A DNA stretch of 23,458 bases from Micromonosporaceae bacterium (GTDB taxonomy: Bacteria; Actinomycetota; Actinomycetes; Mycobacteriales; Micromonosporaceae): assembly GCA_003543035.1 (NCBI GenBank), contig DPJL01000097.1:1-23458 (forward strand). Direction: 5' to 3'. The notes below the pieces were generated by a model. That model was not told the DNA's origin. It saw only the letters and a program-made list of their open reading frames with translations, and did no database searches. Below are positions 14,606 through 22,320 of the stretch, in pieces. The position numbers were made by a program, and so were the translations under genes. Every line of letters starts with the position of its first letter. Positions within the stretch are counted from its first letter, which is position 1.

Positions 14606-15709
14606 TTATCTGGTACCAGAAAAGGTTGCCCGCGCCGCACATCCAGCCCGGAATCCGGCCACGCAGGTGTCCACCAGCGCGAGCCGCCCGGTGGTGTCGA
14701 GTCGTCGTTCGTCTTCCGGGCTCAGCCCAACGGCCAGCCACGACTCGATCGACCTCTGAAAGGTTGGTGACACGTTCGCCGGCCGGGCGACGTCACTATG
14801 CGAGACGTCGAAGCCAAGCAGATATCCGGCGGCCCAGAATTCCAACCCGGCCGTCACCGCGACCATGGCCGGGCCGTCGCCGAGGTGCGCGAGCCAGGTG
14901 TCGAGCACGTCCTGCGCCGACACTCCAAGCAGCTCGCACCAGTCGTGCCAGTACCACCCGAAAAGCGTGTCGACCGGCTCGTCCGATGCGGACTGGACGA
15001 ACCGGATCACACACCGGGAATCGTGTACCTGCAACACATGCGGCGGTCCACTGAACCGGGCGCTCTCGTTGTCCGGCATGGCCCAGTGGTCGATGTCGAC
15101 ACCGACGTCGTCAGCGAATGCGATCGCGTGCCGGAAGCCGTGCGAGTCGTTGCCCGCCACACTCGGCAGCTCGCCATGGTCGACCAGACTCGGGACCACT
15201 GACACCACCGGTATGTCGTTGTCGCGGCAGAAGTCTGTGACCGCTTCATCGTCATCCCGGAACTCGTCTGGGATCGTGCGCAGATGCGCCGCGAGCCCGC
15301 GCGCGTGCGCGGCCGGAAGCAAGAAGCTCAACGTGGGCGTGTACTCGTACCGGGAAACCGGCGCCCAGCGCCTGCCCAGAGCAGCCGCCTGCCGGAAGTG
15401 ATGCCCGTTGCGTTTGCTGGTTCCGTTGACGTACAAGGCGATGCCGTGTGCGGGCCGCATCCGCACAATCGTTCGCAGATGGCTCACGAAATCCTTGGCG
15501 AGTACCACATCGTCTTGCAGCACAAGGTGATGCGTCGCATCGCCGGGGCATGCGGCCCAGGCCCGCTTGGCGGTCCGAAGTGGACTCGGCGGGCCGTGGG
15601 GATGAGGGTCCTGCACGAGCGCCGGAGCCAGTTCCGCGCACTGTTCCGCGATCGTTTCAGCGCTCGCGGCGCGGCTCGGGTGGTACATGATCGCGATGCT
15701 CAGCCGCAC
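14606..15709 (-). CDS. GT-A-like glycosyltransferase of an unassigned family, copy B
   Basis: This 367-residue protein is clearly paralogous to 16762-17874. Shared features in order are LSIAIMxHPxRA at the N-terminus, PSPLxTAxxAW, ATHHLVxQDDxVL (QDD at 65-67, an apparent DxD-type metal site), YxPTLxxxLPA, a DDD run near the middle (DEFRDDDEAV), PxLVxHGxLxSVAGN and SHGxR. This layout suits an inverting GT-A enzyme, but I cannot place it in a CAZy family. GTG 15709 starts one base after the stop of the preceding GT2, indicating tight coupling. The C-terminal 150 residues diverge from copy A and include HVLQVHDSRCVIRFVQ. Function is inferred from context and the QDD motif only. Confidence 0.78.
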   Translation of the reverse strand: MRLSIAIMYHPSRAASAETIAEQCAELAPALVQDPHPHGPPSPLRTAKRAWAACPGDATHHLVLQDDVVLAKDFVSHLRTIVRMRPAHGIALYVNGTSKRNGHHFRQAAALGRRWAPVSRYEYTPTLSFLLPAAHARGLAAHLRTIPDEFRDDDEAVTDFCRDNDIPVVSVVPSLVDHGELPSVAGNDSHGFRHAIAFADDVGVDIDHWAMPDNESARFSGPPHVLQVHDSRCVIRFVQSASDEPVDTLFGWYWHDWCELLGVSAQDVLDTWLAHLGDGPAMVAVTAGLEFWAAGYLLGFDVSHSDVARPANVSPTFQRSIESWLAVGLSPEDERRLDTTGRLALVDTCVAGFRAGCAARATFSGTR

Positions 15710-15710
15710 G

Positions 15711-16727
15711 TCACACTCCGTCGGGCCGGGGCGTCACGGCGCGGGTTGCCACGCGATGCGCCTCGCGCACCACGGCATGGCGGTAGCGGTCGCTGAGTTC
15801 CATGATTGCCGGCAGCACGCGGCACTCCTCGACGCTGTTGTCGGGGTAGGGCAGTGCGAGCCCGACGAGGGGGAGCACCTCGAGGGCAGAGCCATCGTCG
15901 AACAGCACCAGCGCTTCGTCATCGGCGATTCCGTCGGGGTCCACATATGCGCCGAGGACCAGCAGGTCGGTGCCGCCCGCCTTGCCGCGGATCACGCCCA
16001 GGGTCTGATCGGGGCGATCCACGATCGCCGCCGACTCGCGTGTCACCTCGGAATGGAGCCGGTTGGCGGCCTCCCCGCCGAAGACGAGTGACAGCTCGAC
16101 CTCCAGGGTTGGCCACTTACTCAGGAAGCGCCGGGTGTCGGAGAGATTGGCAAGGTGTACCGGATTGACGTTTTCGCCCACCACGATTGGGATCCCGGCG
16201 GCGTGGATCCGGTACCCCCACTCCTGGTCCCTGGATTTTCCTTCGTGGAAGCCGGTATCGAAGATGAGGTCGTGCTCGCGGATCGTCGCGGCGGGCAGAG
16301 CGGCCAGGCTCCAATCGCCTAGCGCCCAAGGCATTGGGGCGCTGTCCAGATGGCCGAGCATCCGGCCGAGTACGCAGATGTTCTGCTGGTCGGCGAAGTA
16401 CCCGTCATAGAGGGTTTGCAGAGTCTGGTTCGTAACGGCTATGTCTGTGTCCAGGACGACTATGACCTGGCCCGAGGTCTGTCGCATGGCGACGTTGCGG
16501 GCGTGGGCGACGTTCTCGTCCGGATTGGACCGCACCGAATTGATGGTGAGCCGGTCGGTGAATTCGCTGCGAGCTGCGGCGAGCTCATCGCTCTGCTCCA
16601 AAGCGCCGACGATGACTTCGAACTCCCCGCCGTCCATGGTCTGGTCGGCCAGTGCCGCGAACACTGATCTGATGTTTTCCCGGCGCTGCTGATAGGGGAT
16701 CACAATGCTGAACTTCAGGTTGCTCAT
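15711..16727 (-). CDS. GT2 glycosyltransferase with extra tail, second paralogue
   Basis: This 338-residue paralogue of 10716-11879 shares the start (LKFSIVIPYQQR), a DTD metal site at 93-95 and the same C-terminal tail (ALEVLPLVGLALPYPDN). It lacks about 40 residues between the metal site and the C region. The GWGGED motif of the paralogue is EGKSRD here (162-167), so the acidic Glu is replaced by Arg while the next Asp and QEWGYR are kept. It may have changed specificity or activity. ATG 16727 has GAGGAG 6 bases upstream; the frame is open further, but the upstream part overlaps the previous gene. It is the second gene of the operon starting at 17874. Confidence 0.9.
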   Translation of the reverse strand: MSNLKFSIVIPYQQRRENIRSVFAALADQTMDGGEFEVIVGALEQSDELAAARSEFTDRLTINSVRSNPDENVAHARNVAMRQTSGQVIVVLDTDIAVTNQTLQTLYDGYFADQQNICVLGRMLGHLDSAPMPWALGDWSLAALPAATIREHDLIFDTGFHEGKSRDQEWGYRIHAAGIPIVVGENVNPVHLANLSDTRRFLSKWPTLEVELSLVFGGEAANRLHSEVTRESAAIVDRPDQTLGVIRGKAGGTDLLVLGAYVDPDGIADDEALVLFDDGSALEVLPLVGLALPYPDNSVEECRVLPAIMELSDRYRHAVVREAHRVATRAVTPRPDGV

Positions 16728-16761
16728 GTCTGCTCCTCGCGTGGTGCGTTGGGGACGGACA

Positions 16762-17874
16762 TCAGCTGCCGGCCAGCCCGCAGTAGTAGCCCGCTTCGGC
16801 CAGCTCGGTCGTCTCCGTCGAGTAGGTGGCCAGCACCGGCATCGGCAGATTTGTCCACCCGCAGCCGCCGGCCGCGATGGTGTGAAGCCCGGCACGGACG
16901 ATCGACTCGTCGCCGTCGCGCAATGCCTCGCCTACGAGCAGCCTTACAGGGACCCGGTGAGCCCGCTTGACCGTGCCCATCAAGTACGACGTCACCCATA
17001 GCGCGAAAGTGAAGATGTCGCCAAGGTCGTTGCTGGTCTTCTGCAGCCGGGCGCTGCCCGCGATCAGCCGGTCGAAGGAGTTCTTCAGGTCTGCGGCGTC
17101 CAATTCGAACGGTTCGATGAGGTCCGTCCACGGTCGCCGGAGCCAATCCTGGCGGCCTTCATGCGTGATCCGGACCAAGGCTTGCCCACGGCCGGCGCTC
17201 ATCCACGGCACGAAGTCAATCGAGTGGGCCAGAGCCTCGTAGGGCAGCTCCTGCCCGGATTGCGGGGAGAAGCAGGCGGCCTGGCGTGCCCCGTGGGAGT
17301 GGTTGCCCGCGACACTGTCCAGCGAGCCGTGCTCGACCAGGCAAGGCGCGGTGGCGTAGGCGTCGATATCGCGGGTCATCAGGAATTCGCGCATCATGTC
17401 GTCGTCGTCGCTCCACCATGCGCTGAACCGCGTCGCGAGGTCGGTGTAGTCCTCGATGTACTTCGCCGGCAGCACCATGGCGAGAGTGGGGAAGTACTCC
17501 CCGGTCATCTCCTGCACCCAGGTGGCGCCTGCGCCAGCGGCGAGCCGGATGGCGGCGGCGTTCCGCGAGCTCCAGTTGGCGTAGAAGGTGAGGGCGGCGT
17601 CCGGGAAGAGCGCCACGCCCGCCCGCACCCGTTGCAGGAACTCGTCGGACAAGACGATGTCGTCCTGGACCACGAGGTGGTGGGTCGCCCCTGCGGCGAT
17701 GGCACGCCATGCGTGGATGGCTGTCTTAAGTGGACTCGGCGCGCCCATCGGCGCCGGGTCGATCACCACTCGCGCCTCTTCCAATCGTGAGGCGAGCGTA
17801 CGGGCCTCGACCGCGCGCTTGGGATGGCTCATGATCGCGATGCTGAGACTGGGTTCGGTCGCTTGAAGGTTCAT
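16762..17874 (-). CDS. GT-A-like glycosyltransferase of an unassigned family, copy A
   Basis: This 370-residue first gene of the minus-strand operon is paralogous to 14606-15709. Motifs are LSIAIMSHPKRA (10-21), GAPSPLKTAIHAW (44-56), THHLVVQDDIVL (64-75, QDD at 70-72), EYFPTLAMVLPAKY, a WWSDDDDMMREF acidic cluster and LVEHGSLDSVAGNHSHGAR. The N-terminal strand plus QDD suggests a nucleotide-sugar-dependent GT-A enzyme, though I know no characterised member. The C-terminal 150 residues are specific to this copy and include YSTETTELAEAGYYCGLAGS at the end. ATG 17874 has a GGCGG-like ribosome binding site and lies 65 bases from the operator palindrome at 17939-17954. The operon continues with 34-base, 1-base and 23-base gaps. 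Confidence 0.78.
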   Translation of the reverse strand: MNLQATEPSLSIAIMSHPKRAVEARTLASRLEEARVVIDPAPMGAPSPLKTAIHAWRAIAAGATHHLVVQDDIVLSDEFLQRVRAGVALFPDAALTFYANWSSRNAAAIRLAAGAGATWVQEMTGEYFPTLAMVLPAKYIEDYTDLATRFSAWWSDDDDMMREFLMTRDIDAYATAPCLVEHGSLDSVAGNHSHGARQAACFSPQSGQELPYEALAHSIDFVPWMSAGRGQALVRITHEGRQDWLRRPWTDLIEPFELDAADLKNSFDRLIAGSARLQKTSNDLGDIFTFALWVTSYLMGTVKRAHRVPVRLLVGEALRDGDESIVRAGLHTIAAGGCGWTNLPMPVLATYSTETTELAEAGYYCGLAGS

Positions 17875-17917
17875 GTAACCGCCTGTCGGACGAGGGTCGC
17901 CACGACCTTACGGGCAG

Positions 17918-17954
17918 TTGCCAAGTTAGGCAAGACTCTGGCAAGATGTTGCCA
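17918..17954. promoter_or_regulatory. Bidirectional operator between glycosyltransferase operon and deacetylase
   Basis: The palindrome at 17939-17954 reads TGGCAA-GATG-TTGCCA. Next to it, 17918-17933 reads TTGCCA-AGTT-AGGCAA, the same half-sites in the outward order. The full palindrome is almost exactly midway, 65 bases from the minus-strand start at 17874 and 64 from the plus-strand start at 18019. Confidence 0.75.
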
Positions 17955-18018
17955 ACGTGGGTTCAAGCTGGATAGCGTGGTGCGGGTCGCCGAAGATCAC
18001 GAGCTGTTGGAGGATCTA

Positions 18019-19062
18019 ATGCTTTTCTCGGGAGTCTCCTGGAGCGCCACCGGTTACGAAGTTGAGGTGGTCGACGGCAACGGCCAGCAGGCCATGCGGC
18101 CGGTCCGATTCGGTGCCGGCCACATCGACGAGATGATCATCTACCTGGGCGGCATCGGCCCGCGGCTGATCACTGTGGTGGACAGCACGTGCGGCATCCT
18201 TGACGGCCGCATGATGGCGGCCGGGCTCGAGGTGTACCGCGCGGATCCCCCTGTATTGCCCGGACGTCCCCGCTTCGGTTCGGTCGCCGCAGGCGACCTG
18301 GCGCTGGCCGCCCAGCGGGATCTGTCCAATCTGGTCAAACTGAAGGGCAGCACCGGCACCCAGACCGGCCGCGAACGCGACCTCAACGCCGGGATCGCGG
18401 CCAGCGGCGCCGCCGTGGACGCGCTCATCGCCTCCGGACGCTGTCTTAGTCACGGCGGGCGCGATCGGGACGCAGTGGCGATCACCTTCGACGACGGGCC
18501 GCAGCCGCCGTACACCGGGCAGGTGCTCGACATCCTTGCTCGCTACGGCGTGCGCGCGACCTTCTTCTGCGTCGGCCTGAATGCCAGTGCCTGTCCGGAC
18601 CTGGTCGCCAGGATCCAAGCGGAGGGGCACATTCTCGGGAACCACACGTGGTCCCACCCGTTCCTGCCCGAGCTGTCCCGGGTGCAGCTCGTCGAGCAGA
18701 TCGATCGCACCGACGAGGCCATCGCCCGGTCGAGCGGCGGTGCGGCGACCAAACTGTTCCGGCCGCCCTACGGTTCGCGGACCCCCGACGTCGTGAGCTG
18801 GCTGGCCGATATCGGATCCACGGTGGTGCTGTGGGACGTGGAGCCGGACGACTGGTCGATGCCCGGTGCGGACACCATTGCGCAAGTTGTGCTCGAACAG
18901 ACGCGCCCAGGCTCGATCATCCTGATGCACGACGGCGGCGGTGATCGTTCGCAGACGGTCGCAGCGCTGCCCGCGATCATCGAAGGGGTTCTCGTGCGCG
19001 GGCTGCGCTTCGTAACTGTCGACGAGCTGGTCAGCGCATCCCGGTCGTACGCCGGATCATGA
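18019..19062 (+). CDS. Two-domain polysaccharide deacetylase (CE4/NodB) with N-terminal extra domain
   Basis: This 347-residue protein has a complete NodB domain: TFDDGP (156-161), metal ligands in HTWSHP (His209, His213), FRPPYG (247-252), DDW (277-279) and LMHDGGG (302-308). It should be an active metal-dependent N- or O-deacetylase, most likely acting on a GlcNAc-type sugar. There is no signal peptide or membrane anchor, so a cytoplasmic, small-molecule-type role is likely. Residues 1-145 form an extra domain starting FSGVSWSATGYEVEVVDGNG and continuing VVDSTCGILDGRMMAAGLEV, which weakly recalls the RNase-H-like N-domain of IS110 transposases but lacks the first catalytic Asp. ATG 18019 is chosen for the GGAGG 5 bases upstream; the longer open frame would cross the operator. 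The partial gene at 1-288 is a paralogue. Confidence 0.9.
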   Translation: MLFSGVSWSATGYEVEVVDGNGQQAMRPVRFGAGHIDEMIIYLGGIGPRLITVVDSTCGILDGRMMAAGLEVYRADPPVLPGRPRFGSVAAGDLALAAQRDLSNLVKLKGSTGTQTGRERDLNAGIAASGAAVDALIASGRCLSHGGRDRDAVAITFDDGPQPPYTGQVLDILARYGVRATFFCVGLNASACPDLVARIQAEGHILGNHTWSHPFLPELSRVQLVEQIDRTDEAIARSSGGAATKLFRPPYGSRTPDVVSWLADIGSTVVLWDVEPDDWSMPGADTIAQVVLEQTRPGSIILMHDGGGDRSQTVAALPAIIEGVLVRGLRFVTVDELVSASRSYAGS

Positions 19063-19107
19063 GCGCACTCGATTGGCCGTGATCGGCCTGGCGATAGGAG
19101 CGAGAAG

Positions 19108-21015
19108 TTGTTTCCGACGCACGAAGAGCTGGTCCGGGCGGACGCGGCTGATCTCCTGCCGGCGCCCTTCGGCACCGTCGCCGGGCGATGGCTGTTCGCC
19201 GGTCCGGCCGACACTGTGGACAGTGCCCTCTACGCCACGGTCGCTCGTGGAAGCGTTCTTCGGCGGCGTACCGAGGCGACGCTCGCACCCGGTACCAAGG
19301 TCTCAGGCAATACGTTCTTCGGACGGTTCCCAGCGACCTACTGGCAGCGCTGGACGAATGTCCGCGAGGTCCGCGTTCAGTTGACGGTCACTGGCGGGGG
19401 CCGGGTGTCGATCGCCGCATCAGACCTGGGCGGTTTCGCGCGGGTGGTGGCGACCAAGGCTGTCGTGGCCCGCGATCGCGAGCCGGTCGTGCTGGCGGCG
19501 TCCGTGGACAGGTTCATCGACGGCGGCGCGCTCTGGCTGGAGCTGGAGTCTGCTGACGGCAGTGCGATGACCGTTGCCGACGTACGTTGGACCGTCCCCG
19601 CGCCGGCTGCCGCACGGATCACCACGCTTTCGTTCTGCACAATCAACCGCCCTGACTTCTGTGTGGGAATCCTGCGGGCGCTCGCCGCCGATCAGCTCGT
19701 CCTCGACCGCCTCGACCGCATCCTCGTCGTGGATCAGGGAAGCGAGCCGCTGGCCGCGTTTGGTGGCTACCAATCGGTCGCGGCCGACCTTGGCGATCGC
19801 CTCCGCTATGTCGCGCAGCCGAACCTGGGTGCTGCGGGCGGCGTCAACCGCAGCCTGTACGAAGTCGCCGGCCAGCCGCCCAACGGTCCGGCGAACGTGC
19901 TGTTCCTCGACGACGATGTGCTGCTGGAACCCGAAGTGGTGATCCGTCTGACCACGTTCGGCGACCACCTAACGCAGCCGATGATCATCGGTGGGCAGAT
20001 GCTGAACATCTTCCACCCGCATGTGCTGCTGGCAGACGCCCAGCGCACCGATGTGGACGGGATCCAGCCCGGCGTGCCGATGCCGCACAGCCGCATCGAC
20101 GTGGACCTGCTGGCGACCGACGCCGCCGGCCGGCCGGATCTCCTGGAACGCCGGCTCGATTCCGGATACAACGCCTGGTGGGCATGCCTGATGCCGATCG
20201 AGGCGGTGGGAAGGATCGGCTACATGGTGCCGATGTTCTTCCAGGGCGACGACGCGGAGTTCTGCTATCGGGCGCGCGCTCATGGCATACCCACGGTCAC
20301 CCTGCCGGGTGCCGCGCTCTGGCACACCGACTTCAGCCTCAAAGACATCGACGATGTGAAGATCTACTTCATTCGCCGCAACTACCTGACCGTCGCCGCG
20401 CTACATGGCGATCTGCCGATAGGGTCGTTGATCCGCAAGCTTGGCACCGAGCTGGCCCAGTTCCTGCTGGGCATGCGATACGGCCTGGCCGCCACCGTGA
20501 TCGAGGCAATCGAGGACTTCCTCGACGGTCCCGACGACCTTTACGACGGCGGGACCCTGCGCCTGGGCGAGATCCTCGCACTGCGTGCGCGATACCCGGA
20601 GACGATCTGCCATCCAGCCACCGCGATCCCCGGCATCGCGCCGAATGATCTGGCGATCGTCACCTCCGTTGCGAAGCCCAGACATCCAGTCGCGTTCGCG
20701 CTCGGTCGTGCACTGGACCATTTGCGCGGCCGGCACCGATTCGCAATCGGTGAGATCGCACACGATGAAGCGCATTGGTGGCACGTCTGCCTGTTCCGCA
20801 CCGCGGTGGTTAGCGACGCGTCGCAAGAGGGGGTACGGGTGCGCCGCCGCGACCGTGGTCTCCTGCTGCGGCTGGCATGGCGTGCCACCAAGGTGTTGTG
20901 GCGCTTCGGTTGGCGCGGTGGCGCGATGCGTGGGCGCTATCAGGCCGCGCTGCCCGACCTGACGAGCCGGGACACCTGGACGCGGCTCTACCGCGGAGCC
21001 GCCCGGCAGGGATAG
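19108..21015 (+). CDS. GlfT2-like galactofuranosyltransferase (GT2)
   Basis: This 635-residue protein has nearly the length of mycobacterial GlfT2. An N-terminal beta-rich domain (about 1-170) precedes the GT-A domain with TLSFCTINRPDFC (173-185), NLGAAGGVNRSLYE, LFLDDDVLLEP (Asp268 and Asp270 for metal), the Trp pair at 357-358 (AWWACLMP), FFQGDDAEFCYRARAHG (Asp381, Asp382; base) and ALWHTDFS (His406). A helical C-terminal domain follows. All landmarks sit about 10-12 residues later than those I recall for M. tuberculosis GlfT2. That enzyme builds galactan from UDP-galactofuranose, so a galactofuranosyl or related transfer is the best prediction. TTG 19108 has TAGGAG 7 bases upstream. It follows the deacetylase by 45 bases, probably in one operon. 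A polymerising role is not proven. Confidence 0.9.
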   Translation: MFPTHEELVRADAADLLPAPFGTVAGRWLFAGPADTVDSALYATVARGSVLRRRTEATLAPGTKVSGNTFFGRFPATYWQRWTNVREVRVQLTVTGGGRVSIAASDLGGFARVVATKAVVARDREPVVLAASVDRFIDGGALWLELESADGSAMTVADVRWTVPAPAAARITTLSFCTINRPDFCVGILRALAADQLVLDRLDRILVVDQGSEPLAAFGGYQSVAADLGDRLRYVAQPNLGAAGGVNRSLYEVAGQPPNGPANVLFLDDDVLLEPEVVIRLTTFGDHLTQPMIIGGQMLNIFHPHVLLADAQRTDVDGIQPGVPMPHSRIDVDLLATDAAGRPDLLERRLDSGYNAWWACLMPIEAVGRIGYMVPMFFQGDDAEFCYRARAHGIPTVTLPGAALWHTDFSLKDIDDVKIYFIRRNYLTVAALHGDLPIGSLIRKLGTELAQFLLGMRYGLAATVIEAIEDFLDGPDDLYDGGTLRLGEILALRARYPETICHPATAIPGIAPNDLAIVTSVAKPRHPVAFALGRALDHLRGRHRFAIGEIAHDEAHWWHVCLFRTAVVSDASQEGVRVRRRDRGLLLRLAWRATKVLWRFGWRGGAMRGRYQAALPDLTSRDTWTRLYRGAARQG

Positions 21016-21062
21016 TTCCCCGGCCCGATCGGGGACATGCGGATGGGCCCCACTCCGGGTCG

Positions 21063-21101
21063 AGGCAATATATTGCCAAAGATTGTGTCAAGATATTGCC
21101 A
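21063..21101. promoter_or_regulatory. Tandem operator upstream of the dioxygenase unit
   Basis: Site 1 (21063-21078) reads AGGCAA-TATA-TTGCCA. Site 2 (21086-21101) reads TGTCAA-GATA-TTGCCA. Their centres are 23 bases apart, about two helical turns. A TTGACA box (21106-21111) follows directly, but I see no well-spaced -10 box. Confidence 0.72.
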
Positions 21102-21236
21102 ATCCTTGACAAAGCGAGGCACACTGAATTGGTCTCGTTGGTGGACAGGTCAGAGGCTGCGGCCCGGGCACCCACCAACGGGGCCATACGCCTGCGCCCA
21201 CGCGCGAGTCGGGTCGAAAGGCGGAGCTGCCGCCGG

Positions 21237-21407
21237 ATGACGCGGGCGGAAAGGAGTGATCAGACGCAGTTGCCGGTGTGCGAGGTGCTGAACGCAGTCG
21301 GTGCGGTCGCCGGGCAGGAGGTGGCGTGGACCGCGGGCACCCGGCAGACGTGGGGCGCACCCGATCGGTACGTCCCTGACGTGACGAAAAGCAAACGCGA
21401 CGAATGA
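21237..21407 (+). CDS. Possible small protein, 56 residues (perhaps longer from TTG 21129)
   Basis: This small open frame ends 19 bases before the dioxygenase start. The ATG at 21237 has GGCGGAG 10 bases upstream. A TTG at 21129 with GAGG 9 bases before it would give about 92 residues and start 28 bases after the operator. The sequence contains a single Cys (LPVCEVLNAVG) and a WGAPDRYVPDV stretch, then a charged end (TKSKRDE). I do not recognise it. Support is the high third-position G/C content, the ribosome binding site and the unusual distance from the operator to the next gene. It could equally be a non-coding leader. Confidence 0.35.
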   Translation: MTRAERSDQTQLPVCEVLNAVGAVAGQEVAWTAGTRQTWGAPDRYVPDVTKSKRDE

Positions 21408-21426
21408 GAGAGCGGAGTCGACACAC

Positions 21427-22266
21427 ATGACGCCTCAGCGTTCCGCAACCCAGGTCCTCTCGTCCGAGGATCTCGAATTCCTGGACCGTGCCCAGCTCAA
21501 CCAGTTCGCCGAACTCGGCTACCTGATCCTGCCCGGCATCCTGCCCTACGACCTCGTGGCACGGCTCAAGCCCGAGGTGGATCGATGGGTGGACGACGGT
21601 TTGCGGACCAGATCGATAGCGTCGTCCACCGATCCCGACACTTATGGCCTGCCACCGGTGCTGGAACTCGAAATGGACGCGCACGGCGAGCTCACTGCCT
21701 ACGCGCCGCTGATGGCAGTGCTCAGTCAATTGATAGGGCGGAAGTTCGTGTTCCACCACCTGCACAGCGACCGGCAGGCGCCCCTTCTGCCGGGGAAGGC
21801 CTGGCATCACGACTATGAGCAGGACCCGCAGTCCGACCGCAAGTACAGCATGATCCATACGCTGCACTACTTAGATGGGCTCGAGCCGGAGACGGCCGCG
21901 CTCGTGGTGCTCCCGAGGTCGCACCGCGATGTGGCCGAGAAGCTGGCGTACGAGCATCTTGGGACCGACGAGCTGCCGGGCGAGGTCGTCATCGATGACC
22001 TGCCGCCCGGGTCGACGGTGGTGCTGCATTCGGCGCTTTTTCACGCGCGCCGCCGGACATCCGCCGGGCCGGGCAAGTCCCGCTACATGGTGGACACGTC
22101 CTACTGCCAGACCGGCACCCGATGGCCGCCGGTGAAGCCCTACTGGCGGTACATGCTGCGACGCGGCCGGGAACTGGGGCTCGGCCGAGGCGGCTGGCCG
22201 GAGCTTTTCGCCGAGCGGCACTTCAGCGAGTACGTAAAACCGGGACCCAGTTCAGCGAATAAGTGA
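21427..22266 (+). CDS. Phytanoyl-CoA dioxygenase-like Fe(II)/2-oxoglutarate oxygenase
   Basis: This 279-residue protein of the PhyH family has the N-terminal QLNQFAELGYLILPGIL (the typical FxxxGYxxxxGxL opening). The metal-binding HxD is in AWHHDYEQD (His127, Asp129), with a distal His in VVLHSALFHARR (His201 or His206). LVVLPRSHRD and the PPGSTVVLHSALFHA strand are family hallmarks. Such enzymes hydroxylate, epimerise or desaturate metabolites using 2-oxoglutarate and O2. ATG 21427 has CGGAG 9 bases upstream. A rare TTA codon occurs at 21871-21873. The last 14 codons lie inside a repeat array beginning at 22222, so the original C-terminus may have been replaced by inserted DNA. The catalytic core is intact. 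Confidence 0.9.
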   Translation: MTPQRSATQVLSSEDLEFLDRAQLNQFAELGYLILPGILPYDLVARLKPEVDRWVDDGLRTRSIASSTDPDTYGLPPVLELEMDAHGELTAYAPLMAVLSQLIGRKFVFHHLHSDRQAPLLPGKAWHHDYEQDPQSDRKYSMIHTLHYLDGLEPETAALVVLPRSHRDVAEKLAYEHLGTDELPGEVVIDDLPPGSTVVLHSALFHARRRTSAGPGKSRYMVDTSYCQTGTRWPPVKPYWRYMLRRGRELGLGRGGWPELFAERHFSEYVKPGPSSANK

Positions 22267-22320
22267 AGCTGAACACCCAATTCCCTTCACCGTGTACCTG
22301 AAAACCGAGCTGACCACCCA
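22222..22320. repeat. Three imperfect tandem repeats, possible IS21-type terminus remnant
   Basis: There are three units at about 22222-22250, 22251-22280 and 22286-22320. Each begins TTCAGCGA or TTCACCGT, continues with a TA(C/A)GT-like and AAAACCG-like core, and ends ACCCA. Multiple 20-30-base terminal repeats of this kind are typical of IS21-family ends, and in reverse complement the cores read like GGTTTTACGTACTCGCTGAA. There is no transposase nearby, so this would be a solo end. The array starts inside the dioxygenase gene and supplies its last codons and stop. Confidence 0.5.

Larger units (their letters stand above)
21016..21426. other. 411-base interval between the GlfT2-like and dioxygenase genes
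   Basis: The first part holds the end of the preceding transcription unit and the tandem operator at 21063-21101. From about 21129 to 21407 one plus-strand frame remains open with high G/C at third positions (see the small ORF at 21237-21407). No other gene, RNA or repeat is visible. The operator lies over 320 bases from the dioxygenase ATG, unlike the 30-90 bases typical of the other sites, which hints at a start codon or a long leader in this interval. Confidence 0.5.

Noticed and set aside
18019..18460. Reading the N-terminal part of the deacetylase as a real IS110 transposase or mobile element
   Set aside because: The catalytic Asp pattern is absent, there are no IS ends, and it is in frame with a complete deacetylase domain.
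18016..18930. A 304-codon minus-strand frame opposite the deacetylase
   Set aside because: It lies wholly within a gene with all five NodB motifs and has no recognisable domain.
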